Shown here piece by piece: positions 58,001 through 64,000 of a stretch of 64,000 nt of DNA. Made by a program: the position numbers and the translations under genes. The notes below the pieces were generated by a model. That model saw only the letters and a list, made by a program, of their open reading frames with translations. It was not told the origin of the DNA and ran no database searches. Each line of letters starts with the position of its first letter. The stretch's first letter is position 1. The stretch spans positions 58,304,811 through 58,368,810 of the forward strand of contig OZ026522.1 of the NCBI GenBank assembly GCA_964019695.1. Direction: 5' to 3'. This DNA comes from Loripinus fragilis. Its lineage: Eukaryota > Mollusca > Bivalvia > Lucinida > Lucinidae.

Positions 58001-61000
58001 ATATAGAACCTCAGTAAATTGTACAGTAGGCATATAAACTTTTATTGTAGAAAGTTGACACAAGTGGAAGTTGGATATGGGCTTTTGAATGTGGCTTAAT
58101 CTGTTAGCTGTAAGTACTTTTATATTTTGTCTTGTTTATATGGTATATGGGAGTGTTATGGTAACTTTCATCTCAAAACAAAGTTAATACTTATGTTTTA
58201 CTTGAAATGTACTTCAAAATATATAGCCTATGGAATGCTAAAATACCTTATTTTGTTCATTTAGGACGTCATGGAGCGTTACTATATTGAGAAAATATAT
58301 TAAAACTGTTTTGTGCCTCTTAACAGGTGTTGGAATTACTGAAATAAGAAATTTATGCAGCCCTGATTGTTATTGTTTTTCTACGTGGGGTTGATTTACC
58401 CCACCCATTTCTTATAACATGGGGGTATGACAGTTCTGGAAGTTGGCAGGTACACGCTTTAATCAATACATCAATATAACTGCTGACGAATGGTTGAGTA
58501 AAAAAATGTGCTATGCAAAACCAGAAGAAATTAAAAAAAAAATGTTCATAATAGTAATTTTAACAGATATAATAAGAAGAACTTGACTGTGATTATTTTG
58601 GTTTATTGATGGGTGTTATAGAATTGTTATAGCAGAGCAAATTACATGTCTATAGTTTTCCTGCACTTGTCTACAATTAGCGTTTGAATAATTAATTTTG
58701 ATGGTGTAAAAGAAATATCGGCTTGACAAATGTTTATATCACCATAGCGAATGGCACTTAACAGCGTCTAATTTCCTAATTGCTGCGTGGTTAAAATTAC
58801 TTGGATTTGGGCCAGTGTCCTTTACTATGCCCTATTCAAAGCTAAATATCTTGATCGAACTAAGCGCTAATGATGTAAAATTCATATCGTTTATAGACTG
58901 AAGCTAGACCTTTTAAAATATATATACTTATGGTACCAAAAATTCTATATTTGTAGAGATACAGCCCGATTCTGCGAACATAAAAATGAGCCTTGTATTA
59001 ATGGAATATTCTGTCAGCAAACAGTAAAGAATCTGATAAGACGCCAGCTTCAAGAGCATCTAACTTGGGGCCAGCACTGTTTGCCTTTATCCAACGAAAA
59101 TGGCCATGGATTTCTATGGGTTCACATATACATTTTGCCTGAGTTACACATTCGACATTCACAGTTCTGATGACAAGCAATCCGAATTCAAGACATTTTT
59201 GTGTTCGTTGAACCTAATAGTATTTCTACATAGATAGAATTAACAGTACCATATGTATACATCTTCTAGCAAGTATAGCTTCAATTGATCATTTTATAGA
59301 ACATTTACATCAATAGCATTTAGTTCAGTCAAGATATTAGCTCTAAATGTGCATGATGAGGAGAAACATTCAGGCTAAATATCCGGCTATCTTTCGAGCT
59401 CAGTCAGCATATAATAGCTGTGGTTTATTTTCATTTGTTATGGTAAAAAAATTAGTTGCAAATCTTATTTTTATTTGGCACCACTTGTATTTGTATGCAT
59501 TCTTATCATAAACAAATATAATTAACATATAAATGCACTATTTCCATATCAACATCCCATTTACGCATGGGATTTTTTTTTTGCTGAACTTGGTTTAATT
59601 ACACTTAATACTAACCATTTCCACAAGCATCACAGTATTCCCGTGCACATGTTTCAGCATTAGTATAACACCATGGAGTTGTACCAACACCTGTATTCCT
59701 ACAGTAGTTGTTGTCTAGGTCATCATCTAGTTCACTAGCAAGTATATGGAATATGAGGCGTGACATGTGATCTTCAACAATTTGACATTTCGACAAGTGT
59801 AGACTCGGACGAGCTTCTGCAGCCTCCTTTTAAGCTTAGAAACTCCAAATGGTGTTCAATCAGTAGCTTAACAATCATAGAATACTCAAGCGACTAGCAA
59901 AGGCTCTGATCAGACTGCGCATATGCGCAGGCGGATCTGAGGCTTTGCTGGTCGCACATACCACTTTGTTGGAAATCTCATGCACTGGCTCATTTTGTGT
60001 TAAGTCATACATTGCAAGTTACCATAATAAGAAGTTAGATTGGAGTTACAAAATCTGTTTTGTTGACCAACATACGCAAGTGCGTAGTCTGATCTCTACA
60101 TTTGTATTTGCTGTTTATGTAGCAGTTTTCCTATATTTAGAATTTAAAGATATAATTAACAAGACTGGATTAATTCTTATCCAATTGGTTTTCTTCTGTG
60201 GTGGCTTATACTATATATCACAGAGAAATATCAGAGAAAAAAATCCTAAACATAGCCAATAGCAAAGACTTGAAAGTTGGCATCTGAATGTTAGTTCCAT
60301 TGTCCTCAACATTTATACATGGTTTCTTCTTCATGATTATAACAGAAATCAAAACAAGGCTAGAGTCTGTTACACAGCAATAAATGATTGTTTGGCTGTG
60401 TGATTTTTCTGCAGGCGACAGGCCTTGCAGACGTAGAAGATCGCAGACAAATTAACATGTTACCTATTCGGAGCCACACTGAATATGAGGCAGGCGTTTG
60501 GTGCTCGCTGGATAATTTCACGTGCTTGCGCTAAGCTGCCACAAGATGGTCATGCAGATATGCAAGACCGCAGCAAGACAAAGAGAGACGTCGTACAGTA
60601 CGCCCAGTCCAGTCATGTACCAGTTGTGTAAATTTCAGTGGTAGTCGTACGTTTTGTAGGATTCTTGTGGCAGCTTTGCAATATGCGCAAGGTCATTGTA
60701 TGGTGGTCATGTGACAGTCTTACAGAATTCATAATACAAAATAGGTGGGTGTGGACTTTTACGTCAGTCGTACAAACACAACACCTTGTTTGTCTTGCAG
60801 CAGCATTTCAGAAACATTGCGTGCCTAACAGCAGTCTTGCAACGAACATAAACATGCCGAAAATTTAGTTTTTGACGTAGTGGCAGCTCTACAACCCGGT
60901 GATATCATAAGACTGGTTTGCATTCCTGCTCACACCTAAATGCTACCATACAAAAACCATAAAAACGTCGTCATAGAGAGGTAAACGGCTGCCATAGAGC

Positions 61001-63903
61001 TGATGTAAACCATTTTGTAGGAACTCTTTTTGGTTGGATATATAATTGTCTGGCCAAAATGAACGATTAAATAAAACATTTTAAGTATCAAAATATTTGA
61101 CCACAAATATCTATGATTAAAAAAAGATTAAAAGGTTTTGAAACAGTTTTCCTGGTCCACATCAGTAATTAGGGCGAGTATGGCGCTGTGAAACTTGTTT
61201 AAGCCCTCAATGACCGTTCCAAGGGGGTACTTCTTTTGTGGATCATTTGTGTTATTTATGTCTTGTGTTTGTCATGCTTTTGCGTCTGTTCGTTGCTGCC
61301 TTGTGGTCACCTGCAGGGAAAGGGCTGGCCTCTTGGCTCTTGTTAGTGATTTTTATTGTGTTTTTGTCACTTTCCCATATGGTAGCCTGGGTCAGGTGTG
61401 GTACTTGATTGTATCGATTCCTGACCTTTGCCATCTTTCTTATTTTTATCTGTTCTCACAATTTTAAAACCGTCCTGACAAATATCACTAACATTTAATT
61501 TTAGATTTGCAGTTGATGGTTGAAAAGATATACTAAATTTTAGATCAACCCTATATATTTTGACAAAGTAACATCAGCAAAAACGTGAACAAAGATAAAT
61601 AGTCCACTCAGGGTTTACATTATTTGCCATTATATTACTTCAGTAAAACCTGTGTAAAATGGCCACTCAAAAAAAGACAAAATAAAAATCTTAATGACAA
61701 ATGCTAGTTTAATGAAGGTCAAAGCATTGCAGAATGCTCCTCTCGGCGCATTCTGCAGCACTTTTGATCTACATTAAGTGATAATTGGTCTTGAAACCAA
61801 TTTGTTTTTTTAGAGTGGCCATTTTAGACAAGTTTTATCGTATCTCTTACAAATCTTTTCATGTTGTCAAATATTTGGTTAATAAGATGAGCAGTTATAA
61901 TAGCTGAATGTTAAGGACAAATAACAATCACATCCTAAAATACTAGATGTAGCAGTTACCTGTTTGTGAATCGATTAAATCTACAGTTTGTAACTTCACT
62001 CCATTTAAGGCAGGGTTGCTGGGTTCTTGTATAATTTACTTTACCAGAGTAGCTGTAGTCTTTTCCGTTACGTGTATAACAGCTGTTTTCATCTAAAATA
62101 ATATATTTTGAAGAGAAAAGGTGAGTACAATCCCAATCTTTATTACTGTAACAAAGCTGACATAGATATTAATTCCATGCTCTGTTGCTTACTTGGTTAT
62201 GCTGGCACTGCGCTTGCTTGACAAATCAGTTCTAAAATGTATGCCTCTTAATATTCATCTTTTCATATATGAGCAATCATCAAATAAGAATGGCCCATCT
62301 ACATACTTTGATTGTATTGAAGGCTGGAAAATGACGTTGTTCTCAACATATATAGAAAAAGTATATAAAAGTCACCCGAAGCATTATAAATTGTGAGTTT
62401 TAGTAACTGAATGATACAGAAATACACTGTAAATATCTGAGGTACTATACTCGGAGGATAAGTTGGCAGTGACGTCATAGCATGTTTGATAAGTGGGCAA
62501 TGTCCATTGTTGTAAACGGGTAACACAGATCCGCTAATCGTGTACATTTTGCTCCCTTATCATTCAAATTCGTTGGTGTCCGCTTGGCACAGTGGTAAAA
62601 TGGTAGACAACCAGGGCTCCAGATAAAAGTGCGTATTGGAAAACTATTTTCTTCATTTCTCATCCAAAGCATATGTTGTGGGTGCTCAAAAGAACCGTCT
62701 CAATGAGACGGTTCTTTTGAGCAACCAAAACACATGTTTAAATTGATGGGTTAGAAAATAATTATAATTTTACGCTCATAATATTTTGTTCTCTGGACCT
62801 ATGGACAACTGTGCTGCAGTTTTGGTTTCACCTTCAACTTATCCTCTAACTACAGTTGTAAATGTGGTTTTACTTTTGGTACACTGCCTGTGTTTCTGTT
62901 GTTGTCGAAACAGTGTTATTGTTGCTCCCATTGATTTTTGGGGTTTGTGTCAGGTCCTTGTTTTTGCATCTGCGCAGTTGGATCAGCACCTTTGTTATTC
63001 ATGTATTGGAAAGTATCCTTTAAGACTTGCAACGAAGAAAAAAAGTTTCTAGGTAGTCTCTATAGCTGAACAGGCTGGTTTTAATCTCACTTTGTCAGAC
63101 ACTCCAAAGTCAGAGTTTTCACGTCACGACCCATATGATGCTGGGCACTTTTTGACATGTGCAACTTCTTACAACGTTTCCAATATATAATAGAATAAAT
63201 TGTGGGTTTAATGAGGCTCAATTCATCGTTATCTTCAGCTCTGGCAGATTGTGCGGATGAAAAGTAAGAACGACAGCAAGGATCAGGAATCGAGTATCAA
63301 GTAACATACGTGTTCCTTATACCAAATGAAAAAATAACAAAATTACAATAAACATCACAAACAAGGCCCAAGAAGACTGATTTGAATATTAACCCTTAAA
63401 GCGCAAAGAAAAAATGCATCTGAAAATGTCGTCTGCTGAAGTCGTCTGCTGCAAATAATTGCCAAACATTACTGACGAATTAAGCATAGAAGCAAACAGC
63501 GTGGTCCCAGAACAGACTGCTCCTAGAGGAGCAGTCTGATCTGGGTCCACACTGTTTGCCATAAAGGCTTCTAAAGCATTCCAGCAGACGAGAAAAGCAG
63601 ACGACTTTTGTTGAGATTGGCGCATTAAGGGTAAACTGTACGCACATACCAACTTATAACTCACGCTGGATACCAGCTCAGCCATGACATCATTTTACCT
63701 GTAATTAGTGAATATTTGCTGTAGGCAAGTACCACCTTGTACCTCATGTTTGATACCAGCTCAGCCATGACATCATTTTACCTGTAATTAGTTTTACTGT
63801 AGCATTAAATCCTCTTCCACCATTCTTCTTGTCACTTACAAACATAAATGAAAGGTAATTGTAGTTGGAGTCAATACTTGAATCAAAACCATCACCACAA
63901 AAC
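26914..63903 (-). CDS. Secreted mosaic protein: CUB-kringle-ShKT-sushi-CTLD-ShKT-mucin-sushi-C-terminal module (5' end outside window)
   Basis: Twelve exons in transcription order: 63903-63782, 62092-61960, 59734-59616, 57503-57366, 56195-56016, 54476-54302, 52882-52782, 51136-51035, 50140-50012, 32816-31806, 28923-28722, 27220-26914. All junctions are GT-AG and all phases close, giving 905 residues and a stop. Modules: end of a CUB domain, one kringle, a six-Cys ShKT, a sushi/CCP, a C-type lectin domain from three exons, a second ShKT, eleven 20-residue Thr/Pro/Ser repeats, a second sushi, and a beta-rich C-terminal module. Every module border is phase 1. These are extracellular adhesion/recognition domains, so secretion is expected, but the signal peptide would lie beyond base 64000. 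No protease domain is seen. A role in clotting, immunity or matrix is possible but unproven. Extra exons in the 17-kb intron cannot be excluded. Confidence 0.85.
27997..28175 (+). mobile_element. V-SINE-like element inside a local duplication
   Basis: Truncated head (GCAGTTGTAGAGTGCTTGAC), box B GGGTTCGACCC and the central domain. About 60 bp of flank (27930-27990, with AAACAGTCAAAAATGC) is repeated at about 28193-28255, much longer than a normal SINE target duplication. Confidence 0.8.
28461..28690 (+). mobile_element. MITE family B, copy 3
   Basis: Ends ATGAGATTTCCAACAATGTGG and the inverted TTGGAAATCACATGTC. Lies 31 bp from the exon ending at 28722, on its donor side. Confidence 0.8.
28722..28923 (-). 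CDS. Exon: C-terminal module, first half
   Basis: 202 nt, enters in phase 1. It encodes a beta-rich segment with KTGHAQFAMNKDLTVTKAGK, ISAWKFYSNHNGSVSLQVWR. Donor GTATGT. I do not recognise the family, but the alternating pattern fits a beta-sandwich. Confidence 0.75.
29250..29392. mobile_element. Foldback MITE, family D copy 1
   Basis: Ends CCCGAGGTTATAAAACTTGA and inverted TCAAGTTTTATAACCTCGGG, identical in type to family C ends. The interior differs (CTCAAACT...AGTTTGAG and an ATGTGTCTGCAAGCAG centre). A truncated copy is at 57071-57184. Confidence 0.8.
29531..29712 (+). mobile_element. V-SINE-like element
   Basis: GTGGTAGAGTGCTTGACTCG, degraded box B (GGTATGAGCC), central TTGTGTCCTTGAGCAAGACA. 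The tail has GGGACATAAAGAATCAATCA. Confidence 0.75.
30915..31091 (-). mobile_element. V-SINE-like element, old copy
   Basis: Reverse complement of the element: CTTTACGTTCCAGTCAAC at the left and, further right, TGCTCAAGGACACGCACAGT and the tRNA-like head. Strongly diverged. Confidence 0.65.
31806..32816 (-). CDS. Exon: Thr-rich mucin-like repeats plus sushi domain 2
   Basis: 1011 nt. The first two thirds are eleven near-identical 20-residue repeats (consensus SVTPPTTSVFTGIETSPTTG) and a decayed twelfth. They are dense in Thr/Ser/Pro and likely O-glycosylated as a stiff stalk. Then a P-R-R-P-V-N-Y-C start leads into a four-Cys sushi domain (Y-C, Y-E-C, R-A-C, P-N-C) lacking the usual Trp. The 60-bp DNA repeat is well conserved and should vary in copy number. 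Confidence 0.9.
32921..34240. mobile_element. 1.3-kb mariner-like element, no intact transposase
   Basis: Left TATGAGGGGCATTTGGAAAG then TTCTTAGCATGG is matched by inverted CCATGCTAAGAACGTTC and CCCTTCGTATA at the right. End sequence and TA boundaries resemble mariner. No transposase frame survives. It begins 105 bp upstream of the mucin exon in the gene's direction. Confidence 0.65.
34383..34632 (+). mobile_element. MITE family K, copy 2
   Basis: GGATCTTATATGAGTACTCA start and AATCTGTAAACCACTAGT near the end. 3' truncated. Confidence 0.65.
34633..35574. other. Intron, no feature
   Basis: About 0.9 kb of AT-rich sequence between the family K MITE and the satellite. I see no repeat family or exon here. 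Confidence 0.5.
36239..36438 (+). mobile_element. V-SINE-like element inserted in the satellite
   Basis: Best preserved copy. Box A GTGGCTCAGTGGTAGACTG, box B GCGGGTTCGAGCC, tail ATCAAATCAAACAAACAAA. Perfect 15-bp target duplication TAAGTTGACACTGTA (36224-36238 and 36439-36453), which is satellite sequence. Confidence 0.92.
37747..38090 (+). mobile_element. Second tRNA-headed SINE family
   Basis: Different head (GGCAGTCGGTAAGTGGTCTG, box B-like CAAGTTTGATCCCGG) and a different body ending GGTTAGGTGAACTGATCG, TGACTTGGAACGTTAAGCAA, CAAAACAAACAAATAAA. An inverted 3' part occurs at 54606-54760. An internal C10/A9 run is at about 37890-37910. Confidence 0.65.
38948..39199 (-). mobile_element. LINE 3' end (continues at 40907)
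   Basis: Reverse complement of the 3' end seen at 44830-45062, ending in (TCAA)n at 38948-38968. The hAT-like element 39208-40898 splits it from the rest of the same copy. Confidence 0.75.
39208..40898. mobile_element. 1691-bp hAT-like element
   Basis: Flanked by the perfect 8-bp duplication GGTCTCGG (39200-39207, 40899-40906). Ends CAGGGTTGGGGTAAT and inverted ACCCCAAGTCTG. Many subterminal TAATTGTAATTA-type repeats at both ends. 8-bp duplication plus CAGGG ends is the hAT signature. No transposase frame; the middle has a 158-bp (AAT)n run. Confidence 0.85.
39926..40083. repeat. (AAT)n microsatellite
   Basis: Nearly pure AAT triplets with a few AT insertions, inside the hAT-like element. 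Confidence 0.95.
40907..41520 (-). mobile_element. LINE C-terminal fragment
   Basis: Encodes on the minus strand GRYPLAISATLLSIKYWKHI, then FDHVWQNKGTFSKRRLIN and the next conserved block, with a frameshift after about 41194. Same sequence family as 44095-45062. 5' truncated at the satellite boundary near 41520. Confidence 0.75.
42716..43128. mobile_element. Foldback sequences inserted in the satellite
   Basis: 42985-43128 is a long hairpin (ACAATTGTTGACTTATGTT and inverted AACATAAGTGAACAATTGT, with GAACAGTAAAC...GTACTGTTC arms). 42716-42984 adds a 25-bp tandem (AGATGCATATCCACTCGAGT type) and TGACGT-containing DNA of unknown origin. Confidence 0.65.
44095..45062 (+). mobile_element. LINE 3' copy with zinc-finger-like C-terminus
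   Basis: 5'-truncated non-LTR retrotransposon. Frames encode GRYPLAIIATFLSIKYWMHI, YDHVWQNKGT, FRISNHQFEIETGWYK, then a stop and C-K-I-C-N-E-N...E-F-H-F-L-M-I-C, the Cys/His knuckle seen after the RT in several LINE clades. The 3' end is (TTGA)n. Stops at 44315 and 44645 show it is dead. Confidence 0.8.
45661..46849. other. Unclassified insert with recurring GTCAATGCAGTTAC-like motif
   Basis: Breaks the satellite for 1.2 kb. Variants of GTCAATGCAGTTAC in either orientation occur near 45738, 46078, 46095, 46138, 46330, 46480, 46520 and 46660. No inverted ends or coding frame found. Confidence 0.5.
47566..47965. other. Unclassified sequence, transposon-like left edge
   Basis: Starts ACTGAACAAAAATAGAAACT where the satellite stops, a sequence resembling the end of a DNA transposon. 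No matching inverted end in the window. Confidence 0.4.
47966..48212. mobile_element. MITE family I, copy 1
   Basis: Ends TTAACCCTTAAAGCGC and inverted GCGCTTTAAGGGTTAA. Inside, GTCGTCTGCT boxes face each other and the core is a hairpin (CAGATCAGACTGCTC...GAGCAGTCTG). The second copy is at 63389-63635. Confidence 0.85.
48390..49982 (-). mobile_element. MITE family K copy expanded by a minisatellite
   Basis: Outer parts match family K (TTATTGAATTTATAAA at the left; CGTTTAATAAATTCAATAAA and ACTCATGGTAGATCCTC at the right). The short loop seen in the 54948 copy is replaced by the 48486-49930 array. Confidence 0.65.
48486..49930. repeat. 1.4-kb pyrimidine minisatellite
   Basis: Irregular tandem of two related units of about 20-26 bp: CCTCACAGTCTATCTATTTC and CCTCACAGTCTTTTTTCCCC. 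One strand is almost pure C/T. It is open for 506 codons on the plus strand by chance, because the units lack stops. Confidence 0.95.
50012..50140 (-). CDS. Exon: ShKT domain 2
   Basis: 129 nt, phase 1 at both ends. Six Cys (Q-Q-C...N-C-D-D...L-C...A-N-C-P-L-S-C-G-M-C). Its 1-nt overhang (T) joins the CT at the start of the mucin exon 17 kb away to make a Ser codon. Confidence 0.85.
50141..51034. other. Intron of the mosaic gene
   Basis: Holds an inverted family M repeat (50565-50785). No exon. Confidence 0.6.
51035..51136 (-). CDS. Exon: C-type lectin domain, part 3
   Basis: 102 nt. It encodes SEECAYLSWDGKWVTSWCGF and SVLCEYQPG, giving the last three CTLD cysteines and the final C-E-Y. The usual W-N-D calcium/sugar motif is replaced by W-V-T-S-W. 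Ends in phase 1. Confidence 0.88.
51137..52781. other. Intron of the mosaic gene
   Basis: Unique-looking AT-rich DNA with an A-run at about 51369-51389 and an inverted family H copy at 52330-52525. No exon. Confidence 0.6.
52782..52882 (-). CDS. Exon: C-type lectin domain, part 2
   Basis: 101 nt. It encodes TWIGLTKSTTGEYVWADNSS and LSWTNWKY, the core W-I-G-L strand and the F/Y-x-W-x-D loop. The calcium-site EPN or QPD motif normally found next is not present. Confidence 0.88.
52883..54301. other. Intron of the mosaic gene
   Basis: Holds a hairpin element (about 52905-53070, AGGCTTGC loop) and an inverted V-SINE (53682-53873). No exon. Confidence 0.6.
53682..53873 (-). mobile_element. V-SINE-like element
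   Basis: Inverted copy: GTCAACAATTTTTCAGTCAT at the left, TTGCTCAATGACAAGAAGC in the middle, CACTGAGCTATCTCACTGCA (box A) at the right. Confidence 0.75.
54302..54476 (-). CDS. Exon: C-type lectin domain, part 1
   Basis: 175 nt. It encodes CPRGWAHIDGKCLQWVDEAM, then the T-T-C-K-N-L-K-T-G-A-T-L-A helix and loop of a long-form CTLD. Enters in phase 1 from sushi 1 and ends in phase 2. Confidence 0.88.
54477..56015. other. Intron of the mosaic gene
   Basis: Holds a fragment of the second SINE family (54606-54760, minus), MITE family K copy 3 (54948-55282, minus) and a family H copy (55300-55480, minus). No exon. Confidence 0.6.
54948..55282 (-). mobile_element. MITE family K, copy 3
   Basis: Carries AAACCACTAGTGGTTTATAG, the hairpin AGATAAAATGCTTGG/GCATTTTATCTC and the terminal GAGCACTCATGTAAGATCCT. 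It is the best copy for defining the original loop. Confidence 0.75.
56016..56195 (-). CDS. Exon: sushi (CCP) domain 1
   Basis: 180 nt, phase 1 at both ends, one complete four-Cys CCP: V-Q-C-S-P-P, V-E-Y-K-C, I-T-C-T-S-D-G-T-W and F-V-C-G. Includes the conserved Trp before the last Cys. Confidence 0.9.
56583..56820 (+). mobile_element. MITE family B, copy 4
   Basis: TGAGCCACGAGATGAGATTT start and inverted AAATCACATGTCATGGCTCA end. Near-perfect central hairpin ATCAGCCTGCGTATGCGCAG GCTGAT. Confidence 0.85.
57071..57350 (+). mobile_element. Truncated foldback MITE D followed by a V-SINE fragment
   Basis: 57071-57184 has the D-type left end (GGCCTTGAAGTTATAAAACC) and centre but no right end. 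From about 57188 a SINE body without an intact head follows (TGTGTTCTTGAGCAAGATAC, CGTTCAACCC). The SINE probably replaced the MITE end. Confidence 0.6.
57366..57503 (-). CDS. Exon: ShKT domain 1
   Basis: 138 nt, phase 1 at both ends. Six cysteines spaced as in ShK-type modules (K-C-Y-D...D-C...F-C...G-C-R-K-S-C-N-K-C). In mosaic proteins this is a small disulfide module, not evidence of a toxin. Confidence 0.85.
57504..59615. other. Intron of the mosaic gene
   Basis: No exon fitting the phases. A core fragment related to family I (AGCAAACAGTAAAGAATCTG) lies at about 59010-59095. The rest shows nothing I can classify. Confidence 0.6.
59616..59734 (-). CDS. Exon: kringle, second half
   Basis: 119 nt. 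It encodes NNYCRNTGVGTTPWCYT and TCAREYCDACG, carrying the hallmark N-Y-C-R-N and P-W-C-Y-T motifs. The acceptor must be CTTGCTAG at 59735-59742: the nearer AG would put TGA in frame. A family B MITE starts 18 bp upstream of the acceptor. Confidence 0.88.
59753..59993 (-). mobile_element. MITE family B, copy 5
   Basis: Inverted orientation; ends TGAGGCGTGACATGTGATCT and GAAATCTCATGCACTGGCTC. It starts 18 bp upstream (in gene direction) of the acceptor of the second kringle exon. Confidence 0.85.
59994..61959. other. Intron of the mosaic gene
   Basis: Holds a family H copy (61205-61445, minus) and the TA-type MITE 61641-61841. About 60000-61190 shows no repeat family or exon I can support. 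Confidence 0.6.
61641..61841. mobile_element. TA-flanked MITE, family L copy 2
   Basis: CAGTAAAACCTGTGTAAAAT start; degraded inverted end ATTTTAGACAAGTTTTATCG. Hairpin GCAGAATGCTC...GCATTCTGC. Confidence 0.75.
61960..62092 (-). CDS. Exon: kringle, first half
   Basis: 133 nt. It encodes SCYTRNGKDYSYSGKVNYT and PCLKWSEVTNCRF, matching kringle Cys 1-3 and the C-Y-x-x-N-G start. Enters in phase 1 and ends in phase 2 inside the domain. Confidence 0.88.
62093..63781. other. Intron of the mosaic gene
   Basis: Contains a 44-bp perfect palindrome-like hairpin (about 62679-62722, AAAGAACCGTCTC / GAGACGGTTCTTT), the GCGCAG repeat fragment (62950-63140), a family H fragment and MITE family I copy 2. 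No exon seen. Confidence 0.6.
63389..63635. mobile_element. MITE family I, copy 2
   Basis: TTAACCCTTAAAGCGC start and CGCATTAAGGGTAA end. Hairpin core AACAGACTGCTCC...GGAGCAGTCTGATC. Confidence 0.85.
63671..63792. repeat. Duplicated splice-donor region
   Basis: GATACCAGCTCAGCCATGAC ATCATTTTACCTGTAATTAG occurs at 63671-63711 and again at 63751-63791. The right copy spans the donor of the CUB exon: on the minus strand ..ATTACAG then GTAAAATG. The left copy places an identical donor 80 bp into the intron. Confidence 0.85.
63782..63903 (-). CDS. Exon: end of a CUB domain
   Basis: 122 nt, enters in phase 2 and leaves in phase 1. It encodes the last beta strands of a CUB domain (FCGDGFDSSIDSNYNYLSFM, then FVSDKKNGGRGFNATVKLIT). 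The acceptor is CTTTTCAG and the donor GTAAAA. The donor region is duplicated 80 bp downstream in the intron. The first half of the domain must lie beyond 64000. Confidence 0.8.
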
Positions 63904-64000
63904 CTGAAAAGAGAGTCCATTGCATCATACCTCTGTGACTAAAAGTTACCAATGAGTATGCATTATTATGCCTGTTCCTGCAATTGGAACTGCCTATGCC

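Noticed and set aside
58998..59180. 60-codon minus-strand ORF as an extra exon of the mosaic gene
   Set aside because: No matching phase-1 splice sites, and part of it matches the core of the family I MITEs.
62679..62722. Perfect palindrome as a transcription terminator
   Set aside because: Related AGAACCGTCTC-type sequences occur at 10090 and 12520 without transcription ends; it is a repeat fragment in a eukaryotic intron.

Overview
The window is eukaryotic genomic DNA, AT-rich, intron-containing and packed with transposable elements. It most likely comes from a bivalve mollusc. The evidence is a secreted mosaic protein (CUB, kringle, ShKT, sushi, C-type lectin), many tRNA-headed SINEs with a V-SINE-like central domain, and many foldback/MITE families. 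The species call is inference. Real genes are split into small exons. I assembled them by checking GT-AG junctions and reading-frame phase by hand. No transcript or database search was available.

Left part (1-16.9 kb). A KCTD-type BTB gene or pseudogene (1-855) is broken by a stop and a frame change. A probable divergent promoter follows, with start codons at 2578 (minus) and 2895 (plus). The plus gene has six exons (2895-13457) joining in phase into a 212-residue protein I do not recognise. Its introns hold V-SINEs, hairpin MITEs and a roughly 30-bp tandem array.

Middle (16.9-26.8 kb). A 5480-bp Ty3/gypsy-like LTR retrotransposon (16885-22364) has 175-bp LTRs and a gag-protease-RT-RNaseH-integrase order, inactivated by stops and frameshifts. 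Nested inverted-repeat elements follow.

Right part (26.8-64 kb). This is dominated by one minus-strand gene whose 5' end lies beyond base 64000. Twelve exons join in phase to give 905 residues plus a stop: CUB end, kringle, ShKT, sushi, C-type lectin, ShKT, Thr-rich mucin-like repeats, sushi, and an unassigned C-terminal module. Every complete module boundary is phase 1, as expected for exon-shuffled extracellular proteins. The gene's largest intron (32817-50011) contains about 12 kb of an unusual satellite. Its roughly 170-bp units carry a G-run / AT-palindrome / C-run hairpin core. LINE fragments, a hAT-like element, SINEs and foldback elements have inserted into it, and a 1.4-kb pyrimidine minisatellite appears to have grown inside another MITE.

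The mosaic gene and its satellite-filled intron are the most interesting parts of the window. The 212-residue gene and the placement of one MITE family against exon edges are also worth following up.
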